Part shown: positions 22,858 through 32,884 of the stretch, piece after piece | Numbering within the stretch: position 1 is the first letter of the stretch | Layout of the letters: every line of letters starts with the position of its first letter | NCBI GenBank assembly: GCA_036874045.1 | Contig: CM072343.1 | Span: 16,326,001-16,390,000, forward strand | Reading direction: 5' to 3' | Length of the DNA stretch: 64,000 nucleotides | From: Cymodocea nodosa | Lineage: Eukaryota > Streptophyta > Magnoliopsida > Alismatales > Cymodoceaceae | Notes under the pieces: model-generated | Database searches by the model: none | The model's input: the letters and a program-made list of their open reading frames with translations, nothing else | What the model was told of the DNA's origin: nothing | Position numbers and translations under genes: made by a program

Positions 22858-23874
22858 GTGTTTTCTTCTGTAATTGAGAATATGGCATATGCTTATGCTC
22901 AAAGATTTCTGAAACCTGTAATTAGCATATGTGAATTCTGCAATTCTGAAGGACACGACATTTCTGACTGTTTGAAACTAAGACATTTACAGATGATTAG
23001 ATCCCATGAACAACAAATGAATTATCCTCAATATAATAGAGTCGAGTATGAGAATCCTATAGTTTACCCAATTGATGGTCAGTATAGAATGTGTAATATG
23101 ATGAGAGACACTGAAGTTTGGGATAGCTATGACAGACTGGAGGATAGTATAGAGCAAAATCTGGACAAACTGGAATACTTTGTGTGTCAACAACAAGAAG
23201 TCAACCAATTAAACTATAAGGAGGCATATTCAAAACCTAAAAAGGATATAATTTACGAAACTTAAAAAACCATAAAGAAAATTGATCAACAAGTGAATGC
23301 AATGAAATTAGATGATCTGGAAACAAAATTAAAAGCATTAAACGAAAATGCAATGAAAATACAAGTTATGCAACAGGACAATGAAAATTATAATGTTATA
23401 AACCTGCATAATTTGCAAAATATACAGCAAACAGAAAATACTAATGCAAGAGAATTTAAAGAATGCATTTTAAAACTAAAAACAATTGAAGATCATAATC
23501 ACGAAAATGATTTGCAAAAACATCATGAAGGTAATGAAAATTTAGAAGATGTATATGTAACACTAAGATCTAGAACTGATATACCATTAAGAACTCAAAA
23601 TAAAAATGATATGAAGGTGGATAAGAGTAAAAATCAAAATGATAATGAAAATATAATAGCTGAAAATCTAGAAATCACTGAAGAACAATCTGAATCTGCG
23701 AATAAAGCTAAAAATGATCAAACAAATCAACTGAAAGAAAAAGAGTCTTTGAAATCAAAATCTTTAGCACCATATCCTGAAAGATTACAACAAACAATTC
23801 CTGAAAAACAAGAAAAAATCAGAGAAATTTTTGAAAAAGTACAAGTTAACATTCCTTTGTTAGATCTATTGTAG
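22858..23874 (+). pseudogene. Zinc knuckle and charged spacer at the start of pol (inner element)
   Basis: The frame that runs to integrase at 26400 opens here (possible starts at 22858 or 22882). It has a CCHC knuckle, CEFCNSEGHDISDC, about 30 residues in. In ordinary Athila-like gags such a knuckle follows the capsid; here no capsid precedes it, and the capsid is found at 30213-31554. The rest is rich in N, E, K and Q with coiled-coil potential, ending LAPYPERLQQTI and VNIPLLDLL, the usual lead-in to the Athila protease. Stops: TAA 23263 and TAG 23872, the latter just before CAKFLKDW. Confidence 0.85.
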
Positions 23875-23877
23875 AAA

Positions 23878-24640
23878 ATGTCACCTTGTGCTAAATTTCT
23901 TAAGGATTGGTGTACTAAGAAAAGAGAGCGAAAAGTTCTTAAAAATGTCTTTTTAGCTGAGCAAAGTAGTTCCCTATTTCTGCCACAAATTCCAAAAAAG
24001 TTATCTGATCCTGGAATCCCTGTTATATCATGCACCATAGGAAATACCATTCTAGAAAGAACATTAATAGACTTAGGTGCAGGTATAAATGTTATGCCAA
24101 GTGATATATTTGCATCATTAGGATTAGAAGGCTTAACTCCTACTAGTACGGTTATTCAATTAGCTGATAGAAGTATAAGATACCCTAGAGGAAAAATAGA
24201 GGATGTCTTAATTAAAATCAAAAATTTTATATATCCTATTGATATTGTAATTTTGGATTCCCAACAAATTAAGCATAAAAATAGTGATACATCTTTAATT
24301 TTGGGAAGGCCATTTTTAGCAACATCAGAGTGTGTTATAAATTATAAAACTAGAGTAATGAAATTAGCATATGGTAATGAGGATATTCAATTAAATATTT
24401 TCAAACCAGAAATGTTTGAGGAGTTAGAAATGTCCTTACATACCATAGACTTTTTAGAGGATGAAGGAGATATGTTAGATGATGTGATTCAAGAAGAATT
24501 AAATAGGCAAATCAATTCTAAAACTTTAGAAGAAAGTGAAAGCATAAACATAGGAGATCAGGAAGAAATTAATTTAAAAAATGATGATGTTCAATTAGGA
24601 GCTCTAGCTTCTGATGGGCAACATTTAGAATTAAAACCTT
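23878..24640 (+). pseudogene. Aspartic protease of the inner element
   Basis: Retropepsin-like domain: IPVISCTIGNTILERTLIDL then GAGINVMPSDIFASLGLEG. The active site reads DLGAG rather than D(T/S)GA, as is common in Athila-like elements. It continues with VIQLADRSIRYPRGKIEDVL, SLILGRPFLATSECVINY and then an acidic spacer, ending LKPLPPELTYIF. That last motif normally introduces reverse transcriptase. The domain has no stop after 23872. It would process the polyprotein in the particle. Confidence 0.9.
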
Positions 24641-25149
24641 TACCTCCTGAATTAACCTATATATTTAAGTTAATGTGCAATGCTTTTGATTTTGCTGTAG
24701 GAGCAGTGTTAGGACAGAAGATAGAAAAATCTCCTAGAGTGATTCATTATGCAAGCAAAACCTTAAATGATGCTCAAGTTAATTACACAACTACTAAAAA
24801 TGAATTATTAGCTGTTGTGTTTGCTTTAGAAAAGTTTAGATCATATCTGATTGGAGCTAAAGTAATAGTATACACAGATCATTCAGCTCTGAAACATCTA
24901 ATAAAGAAAAAAGAAACTAAACCTAGATTGATCCGATAGATATTATTATTACAAGAATTTGATCTAGAAATTAAAGATAAAAAGGGTTGTGAGAATGTAG
25001 TAGCAGATCATTTATCAAGATTACAAATAGAAAAATCAAATATTGAAATTAAGGATAATTTTCCTGATGAACAATTAATGACCATCAACACAATGCCTTG
25101 GTATGCAGATATAGTTAATTACTTAGTTATTGGTTTAACACCTAAGGAT
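24641..25149 (+). pseudogene. RNase H of the inner element, RT deleted upstream
   Basis: After LPPELTYIF the frame passes directly to KLMCNAFDFAVGAVLGQ, the first RNase H block, with acidic residues in FDFAVG, NELLAVVFALEKF, VYTDHSALKHL and VVADHLSRL. All four acidic positions are kept. The expected 300 or so residues of reverse transcriptase, including the FxDD polymerase motif, are absent, yet the frame is unbroken. A TAG at 24937 (after PRLIR) stands where homologues have Trp (RWIL...). Another stop, TGA, is at 25150. Confidence 0.9.
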
Positions 25150-26400
25150 TGAAATAGACAGGATAAGAAATTATTTTTCTCAAGAGTAAAATATTACTAT
25201 TGGGAAGACCCATACTTATTTAAGAAATGTCCTAATCTGGTTTTAAAGAGGTGTATTCCAGAAACTGAATATTCAAGCATATTGTCTTTCTGTCATGACC
25301 AAACTTGTGGAGGGCATTTTAGTTCAGGAAAAACTACTGCAAAAATTCTGCAATGTGGGTTTTATTGGCCAACACTATTCAAAGATGCTCATAAATATTG
25401 CTTAAGTTGTTTAAGATGTCAATAAATAGGAAGAATATCAAAAAGGAATATGATGCCTCTTAATCCTATTGTTGAGGTTGAAATCTTTGATGTGTGGGGA
25501 ATAGATTTTATGGGTTCATTTCCTATGTCAAATCAATTTAATTACATATTTTTAGGGGTGGATTACGTCTCTAAATGGATAGAAGTTATTCCTACAAAAA
25601 CTAATGATAACAAAGTGGTAATACAATTTATAAGAACAAATATATTTGCCAGATTTGGAATACCTAAAGCTATTATCAGTGATAAAGGAACTCATTTCTG
25701 TAATAGAAGTTTTGAAGCCTTAATGAAGAAATATAGAGTAAACTACAAAATTGCAACATCATATCATCCGCAAACAAGTGGACAAGTAGAAAGTGCAAAC
25801 AAACAAATTAAATTAATCTTGGAAAAAGTAGTAAATCCTACTATGACAGATTGGGCTAATAGATTGATAAATGCACTTTGGGCTTATAGAACTGCTTATA
25901 AAACGAGCTTAGGTATGTCATCTTTTAGGCTAGTATATGGAAAAAGTTGTCATTTACCTACTGAAATAGAACATAAAGCTTATTGGGTATTAAAAACTCT
26001 GAACACTAATTTAATTCAAGCTGCTGAAAATAGGAAAATGCAATTAATTGAATTAGAAGTATTTAGAAATGAAGCTTATTCGAATACTGTAAAAGAAAAA
26101 GAAAAAGTTAAATTTTGGCATGATAAAAAAATTATTCCTAAAAGCTTTGAAATAGGACAAGAAGTATATCTTTATATGGCTAGACTCCATAACCATCTAG
26201 GAAAATTGAAATCTAGATGGGTAGGACATTACATAGTTCGAAATGTTTATCCTTATGGAGCTATTGAAATTGAAAATCCTAAAAATCAGAATATCTTTAA
26301 AGTAAATGGACAAAGACTTAAACCTATTCTGAAAACACCAAAAAGCTCCTTTGGAATTATAGAAGAAGTCAGAGTAGAGGATTACTCGAGCTTTTCTTAG
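25150..26400 (+). pseudogene. Integrase of the inner element
   Basis: HHCC part: CHDQTCGGHFSS then HKYCLSCLRCQ with TAA at 25420. The core reads WGIDFMGSFPMSNQFNY, IISDKGTHFCNRSFEAL and TSGQVESANKQIKLIL with all three acidic residues. The C-terminal domain reads MARLHNHLGKLKSRWVG, then FKVNGQRLKPIL. From 25450 to TAG 26398 there is no break, 316 codons. It is collinear with 15440-16699. The integrase of the inner copy is thus nearly intact although RT is lost. Confidence 0.92.
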
Positions 26401-27058
26401 TAAGTAATCAGTTTTTATGTTTATATATATAAAAAAAAAACATTAAAAATATATATAAAACATAAAAATCGTTGCGGTTCAACCGACAGGATCCATCGGT
26501 ATGATCGAAACATAAAAAAATGTATATTAATTTTCAGAAAAAATATTGGTTTTACCGAAACATAGTATCAGTTCAACCGAAAGAAAAAATAAATAAAAAT
26601 ATATATATAAATATTTAGGTCTGACCGAAACATAGTATCGGTTCAACCGAAAGATAAAAAATAAAATAAAAATATATATATAAATATTTAGGTCTGACCG
26701 AAACATAGTATCGGTTAAACCGGTAAAAAATAGAAAAACTATTCTCAGTAATATTTTTATTATTATATTTGCTTGTACGGGGAGTCCATTGAGTTACGCT
26801 TAACTCAATGAGCTTACTCCGTTGAGTATTGAGTTAGTCAACGAGCTTATTCCGTTGAGTTAACTGTAACTCCACGGAGTACTATAGCTAGGACCGCGGA
26901 TTAAATAGTAATAGTTGGTTCGGAAAATGACCCGATTACCCGCCTAAACTTAGGGCTTATTTAAACTAAAACCTAGGGTTTTGGGGGCATTATCCGGCAA
27001 ATCATTTAGAATCTAGAACATTAGAAATTAGAGCGATTCCGTGCTGTTGTGTAACTCC
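26401..27058 (+). repeat. Spacer after integrase with GGTTCAACCG units and hairpins
   Basis: Units of about 70-80 bases, each with CATAGTATCGGTTCAACCGA and a (TA)n run, repeat at 26562-26725. Two of them are nearly identical. Hairpins of the GTTGAGTTA type follow at 26785-26880. AAAACCTAGGGTTTTGGGGG at about 26968 precedes the third ORF. Confidence 0.75.
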
Positions 27059-29266
27059 ATGATGAGGAAGATGACGCCTGAATTCTGGGAAGAGGCAGTT
27101 GACACCGCACAGTTTTTGAAGGAATCTGAAGAATGGCACACAAGGTAGAAGATCAGAAATACAACATGAGAAAAAGAGTTACAGAAGGTAGAATCTGAAC
27201 TTTTTAGATTAAGAAAAATATTAGTAGATTGTGGTATACAAATACCCCATATAATGGAGAGACGAATTAGAGTAGTAACTGAAATTGTAGTTAGCAAAGA
27301 AAAAAAAAATTGGCCAAACAATGAAGTAGCCCTTGAGCTAATTCAACGTAAAGCCAGATTGTGGTTTAAGAAACGCATTGCTGGTCGAGGAAGTTGGGAA
27401 ATATGGAAGAAGGAACAACAAGAGGCAACTGAAAGACAAGAGGAGCCGACTACTGAAAGACCTGTTCCCAAGGAGCAGCAGCCTGAACCTTTAGTTCCAC
27501 CATTTAAGCCGTTGGCACGAGCAGAAATGATGGAGCCTTCGACTGAAAAAGAGATAAGAGAATTTGCAGAACTGGTTCAAGTTGGGAAGAACCAAGGAGA
27601 ATCAGAAGATTTGGTAATAGCCAAAGCACATCTAGTGTTTGATGCACTTTACAAAAAGAGGGCTGCAGAAAAGTTGAAAGCCCAATATAAAATCAAATTG
27701 GAACAGCATCACGAAGCTACTGCCAGAACTGCTGCCAAATCTGTGCAAAAGAAGCTGAAGCTGGTCCTTCGAGACCAGTAGTTATAAAAAATGTTAAACA
27801 GGAAGAGCCAGTACCTGTGGCTCGAAGGACTGCAGAGCCTATTTTTGTAGATTTAATTTTAGAAGATGAAGAGGAAGAACAGGCACAACTAATCAAAAAA
27901 AAAAAAAGTGCCTGAATATGAGGAAATTAAATCTGAAGTACCAATTTTTACAATGCCTGTGGAGCATATTTTTATTAACCTGCTATCTGATTCTAAGGAG
28001 CAGGAGGAGCAAAGAAAAGAAAAAAATCAGTTTGAAATTGGTCTGCAGCCTATACAAGAAGAAACAGAAATTAGGGCAGAAACTGAATTACCCGTGACTC
28101 CATCCCAATCTGTTACAGAATCAGAAAGAACAGTAACAGAATAGATTGGTGGTCAGGAGGAAAAAGAAAGTGAAGAAAATAAAGAGGCTGAAAGAAGCCA
28201 TTTGGACAAAAATAATTTCACAGATTCCACTGAAGAACAAGAAACTCTTCAGCAATTTATGGAAAGAATTCAAGATAGAGTGGAGAGTTCTGCCGGCTCA
28301 CCACCACAGACAGAAGCAAAAGTAAAAATTCAGGAGTCTATAGAGAATGTTCAAATGCAGCCTATGCTAGAGGAAGAGCAAGAGCAAACCCCTCAGGAGC
28401 AACAAAGTCACCTTCCTGACCCGACTGAAACAACAATTTTAAATGAAGTAGATTTTTGTAGTCAGGAAGCTTATACCAAATACTAAGAAATAAGGGGTTA
28501 TGACATTATTTACAATAGACTAGTAAATTGGGATGGAATTCAAGAAATCAAAGAATTATTTGAATTCCAAGGTCTATTGCAATTTATATCTCAAGAAATA
28601 GGGCATGCAGTATATGAAAATTTAGTGCCCTATTTCTATGCAAATTTGAGAGAAAGAGAAGGAGGATTAATTTCAAACGTGGAGGAAGCTGATGTAAAGA
28701 TAACACCAGAGCTTCTCCATAACATATTTGGTTTAAAGAATGAAGGAACAAAAATTTTGGAAGATACAACTGTAGTTGAATGGACTGAACAGCAAATTAA
28801 GGATTGTTTAGCTATCAATCCTGGTGTGTCATTATTAAACAGATTGAAGCATTTAAATGGTAAAGCACACATGGTAGCTAACATTTTGATTAAGAATGTC
28901 TATCAACGACAGGGCCATGACATAGAATTAAGTCAATTTGTCAAATGGGCCACATATGCAGTTGTAAATAAAATCCAAATAAATTGGTCTGCAGTTTTTG
29001 TCTCCAAGTTGAAAATAGTGAAGAAGAAATTATTTTATGGAGATTTGATTCCACTACTGATGGTGGACTGTATTGATTTCACTAAATGGACATCAAAAAG
29101 GATTAGATCAAGAACCATTTCAGTGAAAGAATACAAAAATTTTGTAGCTGCAGAACAAACTGTACCTTTTGCAAGAATTACAAGAGCAGTAGAGAGGATT
29201 AATCAATTAGAGTTTCAATTAGAAAAACTCCAGAAGGAAGTAGATGAACTTAGGCATAGAGATTAA
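27059..29266 (+). pseudogene. Third ORF of the inner element: plant-transposon-domain protein
   Basis: Start MMRKMTPEFWEEAVDTA at 27059; TAG and TGA follow within 45 codons, then open frames 27254-27781, 27908-28144, 28202-28486 and 28577-29266 with a frameshift near 27765. The N-terminal helical part contains RLWFKKRIAGRGSWEIWKK. The centre is a Glu/Gln/Pro-rich acidic linker with repeated PIFVDL-like and TPSQSVTESE motifs. The C-terminal domain, GHAVYENLVPYFYANLRERE through KLFYGDLIPLLMVDCIDFTK, resembles PF20167-type 'putative plant transposon proteins' and ends in a heptad helix (INQLEFQLEKLQKEVDEL). Role unknown; its place corresponds to env-like ORFs of some Athila elements, but no signal peptide or membrane segment is seen. 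Confidence 0.8.
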
Positions 29267-30212
29267 ATCGTATTGTTCGTCTACTTATGTAAAATTGTAT
29301 GAAATTGTATGATGCACTTGTATTGTAATTCATTCATATTAATGAATGTAAATTTTTCAGATGCAATTTTCATACGTGTTTTGAATGTGAAATGAATGGA
29401 AATTATTGAATATTATGTTATTGTGAAACTTTATGAATGAATATGTAACAGATTTACAATTTACTGAATGACAGGATAACTGCTTAAAAATTTCTGCATG
29501 TTATAAGGTAAAATGTAAATTCTGCATAACATAAAATGACCTGCAAGTTAAATCTTTATATATTGCTTAGATTTAAACGTATTTTTATTAGAATGACGCA
29601 TTAATGACATAGATTTACTTTTATTACAGTTAGCAGAATAAACAAAGAAAAAAATAAAGAGGAATTTAAGAGAGTAAAACTTAGATGTTGCTAAGTGTTA
29701 ACTCAATGAAGTAAGTCTGCTGAGTTAACTGTAACTCCACGAGGTCAGTAATATAATATAAAGTCACTCCGTTGAGTTATCTGTAACTCAACGAAGTTAG
29801 TCCGTGGAGTTAGCAACAGTAACTGACTGTAGTCTGTTGAGTTTTCTATAACTCAACGAGGTTAGTTCGTGGATTAAGCAGAATGGTTATTCTTTTAACC
29901 ACAAACGAAACTTTGTCGATTTAGCGGTTACCAAAATTTGAAATTAGTAGTGGTACACGTACCCATAAAAATAGAAACCACGATGCACGTTGCAAGACAT
30001 GTTCTTGCAACGAGATTTATTCACTTTATGGATGCACATTATATATATAAAACAGAATGTTATTTACAAGTTACCAGCACTTTTAAAAGAAAGGAGAAGG
30101 CGTTGGAGGAATTGGAAGGAGAAGTAGCTAATTCAACTTCATCTGACAATAAATATTTATAAAATGGAAAGCTTCAGACTGGTATGTAATTAATCTTCTG
30201 CTATTTATTTAT
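29267..30212 (+). repeat. Spacer before gag (inner element)
   Basis: AT-rich, non-coding. Hairpins at 29712-29738, 29770-29796 and 29833-29860 (GTTGAGTTATCTGTAACTCA type). A short shared frame lies at 29938-30162, of unknown nature. CTTCAGACTG|GTATGTAAT at about 30172-30190 is a plausible 5' splice site 30 bases before the gag start. Confidence 0.6.
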
Positions 30213-31554
30213 GAGCACATGGACTCGTTCTCTAAGCACTAAACGATTAGTAAAAACACCTACCTAGGAATTTTTATTGTAGAGGAGTACTGAAAAATTT
30301 TCTGAACTGAACTTTAACGAAATTCTTTGGGGTGTAGCTAACCTTTCTTTAAAAGAGAACGTAGAAATGGCTACTCCAGTAGAAAAACCATTAGGAGAAA
30401 TTCTGTATCCTGAATTAATTGATGAAACTTCATGTATTCGATTGCCAAACTTTGAGAGAGATAGGTTTGAACTGAAATCTAATTATATTAGTCAATTACC
30501 ACATTTTCATGGATTAGAAAGAGAGGATGCCTATTATTTCCTTAGAGAATTTAACGAAGTTTGTCAAATGATGAAAATGCCGAACATGAGTATAGATGCT
30601 GTTAAACTTAGATATATCCATTTTTCTTTAAAAGACACAGCTAAGAGATGGTTATATACTCTATTGCCTGATTTAATTTCTACATGGACTGAATTTTGCT
30701 CTGTTTTTCTGGAAAAATATTATCCAACACATCAAACGATTAAAAAGAAGAAAGACATATTAATGTGTAGCCAAAAACAAGGTGAACCATTCTAGAAATA
30801 TTTTGAAAGATTTAAAGATTTACTGACTCAATGTCCACATCATGCAATGAGTAAAGCACAACTAATAGGTATAATTTATGAAGGCATAGATGTTTCAACG
30901 AAATCTTTATTAGAATCTACTTGTCAAAATAGATTTTTAAAGTTATGTAGTGAAGAAGCATGGGCATATTTAGAAAACTTTGCAAAAAGAACTACATAGT
31001 GGGAAAATTCGGCTGAAGCTATTGCAGATAAAAGAATATTGCCAAGAGGAATACATGAAAGAGATTCCAATACTATGCTTGAGGTGAAATTAAATGAATT
31101 AACAAAGAAAATAGAAGAGTTATCATTAAATCAAAAGCTAGCAGAAAATAATGCAAACATAAATGACTTAGATATTATTTATGCTAGAAACCAGAGAGAT
31201 AACTTGGGAAATTCTTATCATCCTAATTGGAGAAATCACCTGAATTTATCTTGGAGAAACAATAATTTCCAAGGAGGAGAAAATATAAATGAGAAAAACA
31301 TAAGTTATGAAGTATTAATTGAACAAGGAGCTAGAATAGAGAAATTAGAAAAGATAATCCAACAAGTAAACAATCGTCTAGAATTTATATTTGGAAATGC
31401 TGCAATTCAAAATCAGAATAGAAATATATCACTTAGACAGAAGGAACCAATGGAAGTTAGACCTACTAGAGGATTGCCAATACAAGCTATACCTAATCCT
31501 ATCAATAGAACGGTTAATGAAATTGATACCTCTTTTGGGAGGGTAGCTGAATGA
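30213..31554 (+). pseudogene. Gag capsid protein of the inner element, located 3' of pol
   Basis: Frame starts MSTWTRSLSTKRLV and ends at TGA 31552-31554 (447 codons). Retrotrans_gag domain: LKDTAKRWLYTLLPDLISTW, FLEKYYPTHQTIKKK, KYFERFKDLLTQCPHH. C-terminal part: YHPNWRNHLNLSWRNNNFQ, the usual Athila gag signature. No CCHC knuckle is seen within it; that lies at the start of pol. Stops near 30267 and 30282 (TAG), 30793 (TAG for Trp) and 30997 (TAG for Gln) are transitions. It is followed after 190 bases by the F-box gene. Finding gag after integrase in both copies argues for a family trait. Confidence 0.9.
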
Positions 31555-31744
31555 AGCAGCATATCTGAAGCAACTATCTATATGTATATATGTTTTTTAT
31601 TTTTAGTTAATAGTATCGTAGAGTTAATTTTTAACTCAACGAACTTAGTCTGTTGAGTTATGCCTTAACTCCACGAGGGTGTGCAGTAGTTAGGTTAATT
31701 TTTGTCTCTGCTAAATTTTTGTTTGTGTTTTACAGAATCAACAA
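31555..31744 (+). promoter_or_regulatory. Gag/F-box spacer with 3' splice-site-like end
   Basis: Contains a GTTGAGTTATGCCTTAACTC hairpin (31642) and ends TTTTTGTTTGTGTTTTACAG (AG at 31734-31735), 9 bases before the F-box ATG. The outer copy has the equivalent TTTTTGTTTATATAG with AG at 39569-39570. A pyrimidine-rich acceptor at the same place in both copies suggests the F-box ORF is reached by splicing. Confidence 0.5.
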
Positions 31745-32884
31745 ATGGAATTGATGCAATTACCAATGGATGCACTAAGGGAAGTACTAAGTAACTTGTC
31801 AACTAAAGATCTGTGCAGGCTATGTTATGTATCAAAGGAAATTAAAGACTGTATTGATGAAAAATATTTTCAAGGACTACAAGCTGCAAAAATGACTAAG
31901 ATTAGAGAAGGATTCATATGGAGGTCATTTAATCGTAGTTCAAATACCCATGAATATCTGACTATGGAAGAAACTACTGGAATTCCACCCAATGCATTAG
32001 AAGGAATAAATCATATTATGGGGATAGATGAAGGATTAATCATATACAAGACGAGACCAAGGTATGCAAGTTTATTATTACTTGATATTTTGATAAGAAA
32101 TCCTATAACAGGAGAAGAATGGAATATAGGAAGACCTAATAGATTTGAAGCACCAACTGTAAATTGTGGGTCAGCTTTGATATTTTCTGATAAAAATTCT
32201 GTAATTCCTAAAAAATTATATTATTGGAGACCTACAGGAAATTAGGGTGAAGATTTACGCTTAAGTGTGTATAATTTTCTGAACATATCTTGGAATGAAA
32301 ATATTATGATATATCTAGGACAGAAATCATTAATTAACCAAACACATGTCATACTTGATGGATATATATATCTAATCACGGAGATATCATTAGCATATGG
32401 ATCTGATTTATACATAGTGAGCATAGATAGTTATGATGAATATATAAAAATTTTACCTGTACCAAGTGAAATAGCTAAACCACCATCTGCAGAATTTAAT
32501 GAAATTCAAATAGGAATGTGGTATAATGAAGAAGATGATCCTACTTTATGTCTGATAAGATGGTGGGATGAACTGATGAAATTTCAAATATGAATTATGG
32601 AAGACATAAATGAATGGAAGTGGGAAGAAGAGTATATTGAAATAGATGTAGAAATAGAAACTGCTACATTACCCTGGAACCAAAAAGGATCCCTTTCTGC
32701 ATTACATATCATTAATGGTAATACCCTCGTATTTGGAATTTATAATATATTGCATGTTTACAAATTAAGAAGGAACAAGAACTGCATTAAAACAGAATTA
32801 ATAGCAAGAAGAACTATGCCTAAAAAGTTTGCTTGGACTGATACATTTATTCCATTTGTTTCTACTTTTCAATCATGTTCTTAA
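31745..32884 (+). pseudogene. Retrotransposon-borne F-box/F-box-associated protein (inner copy)
   Basis: 380 codons from ATG 31745 to TAA 32882-32884, in one frame, broken only by TAG 32243 and TGA 32591. The outer copy has TGG (Trp) at both. Residues 4-45 form an F-box: LPMDALREVLSNLSTKDL then CRLCYVSKEIKDCI, the SKP1-binding helix set. The rest resembles the F-box-associated (FBA) domain of plant F-box proteins: ITGEEWNIGRP, HVILDGYIYLITE, LCLIRWWDELMKFQI, EWKWEEEYIEIDVEIE, and a final WTDTFIPFVSTFQS. Plant F-box/FBA proteins recruit substrates to SCF ubiquitin ligases. That this one does so, or that it acts on silencing or particle proteins, is inference. It lies between gag and the 3' LTR. 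Confidence 0.8.

Noticed and set aside
23727-24050. Minus-strand frame over the protease of the inner element, with a counterpart at 3833-4081
   Set aside because: Both are the antisense of the protease. The apparent conservation follows from the sense coding sequence.
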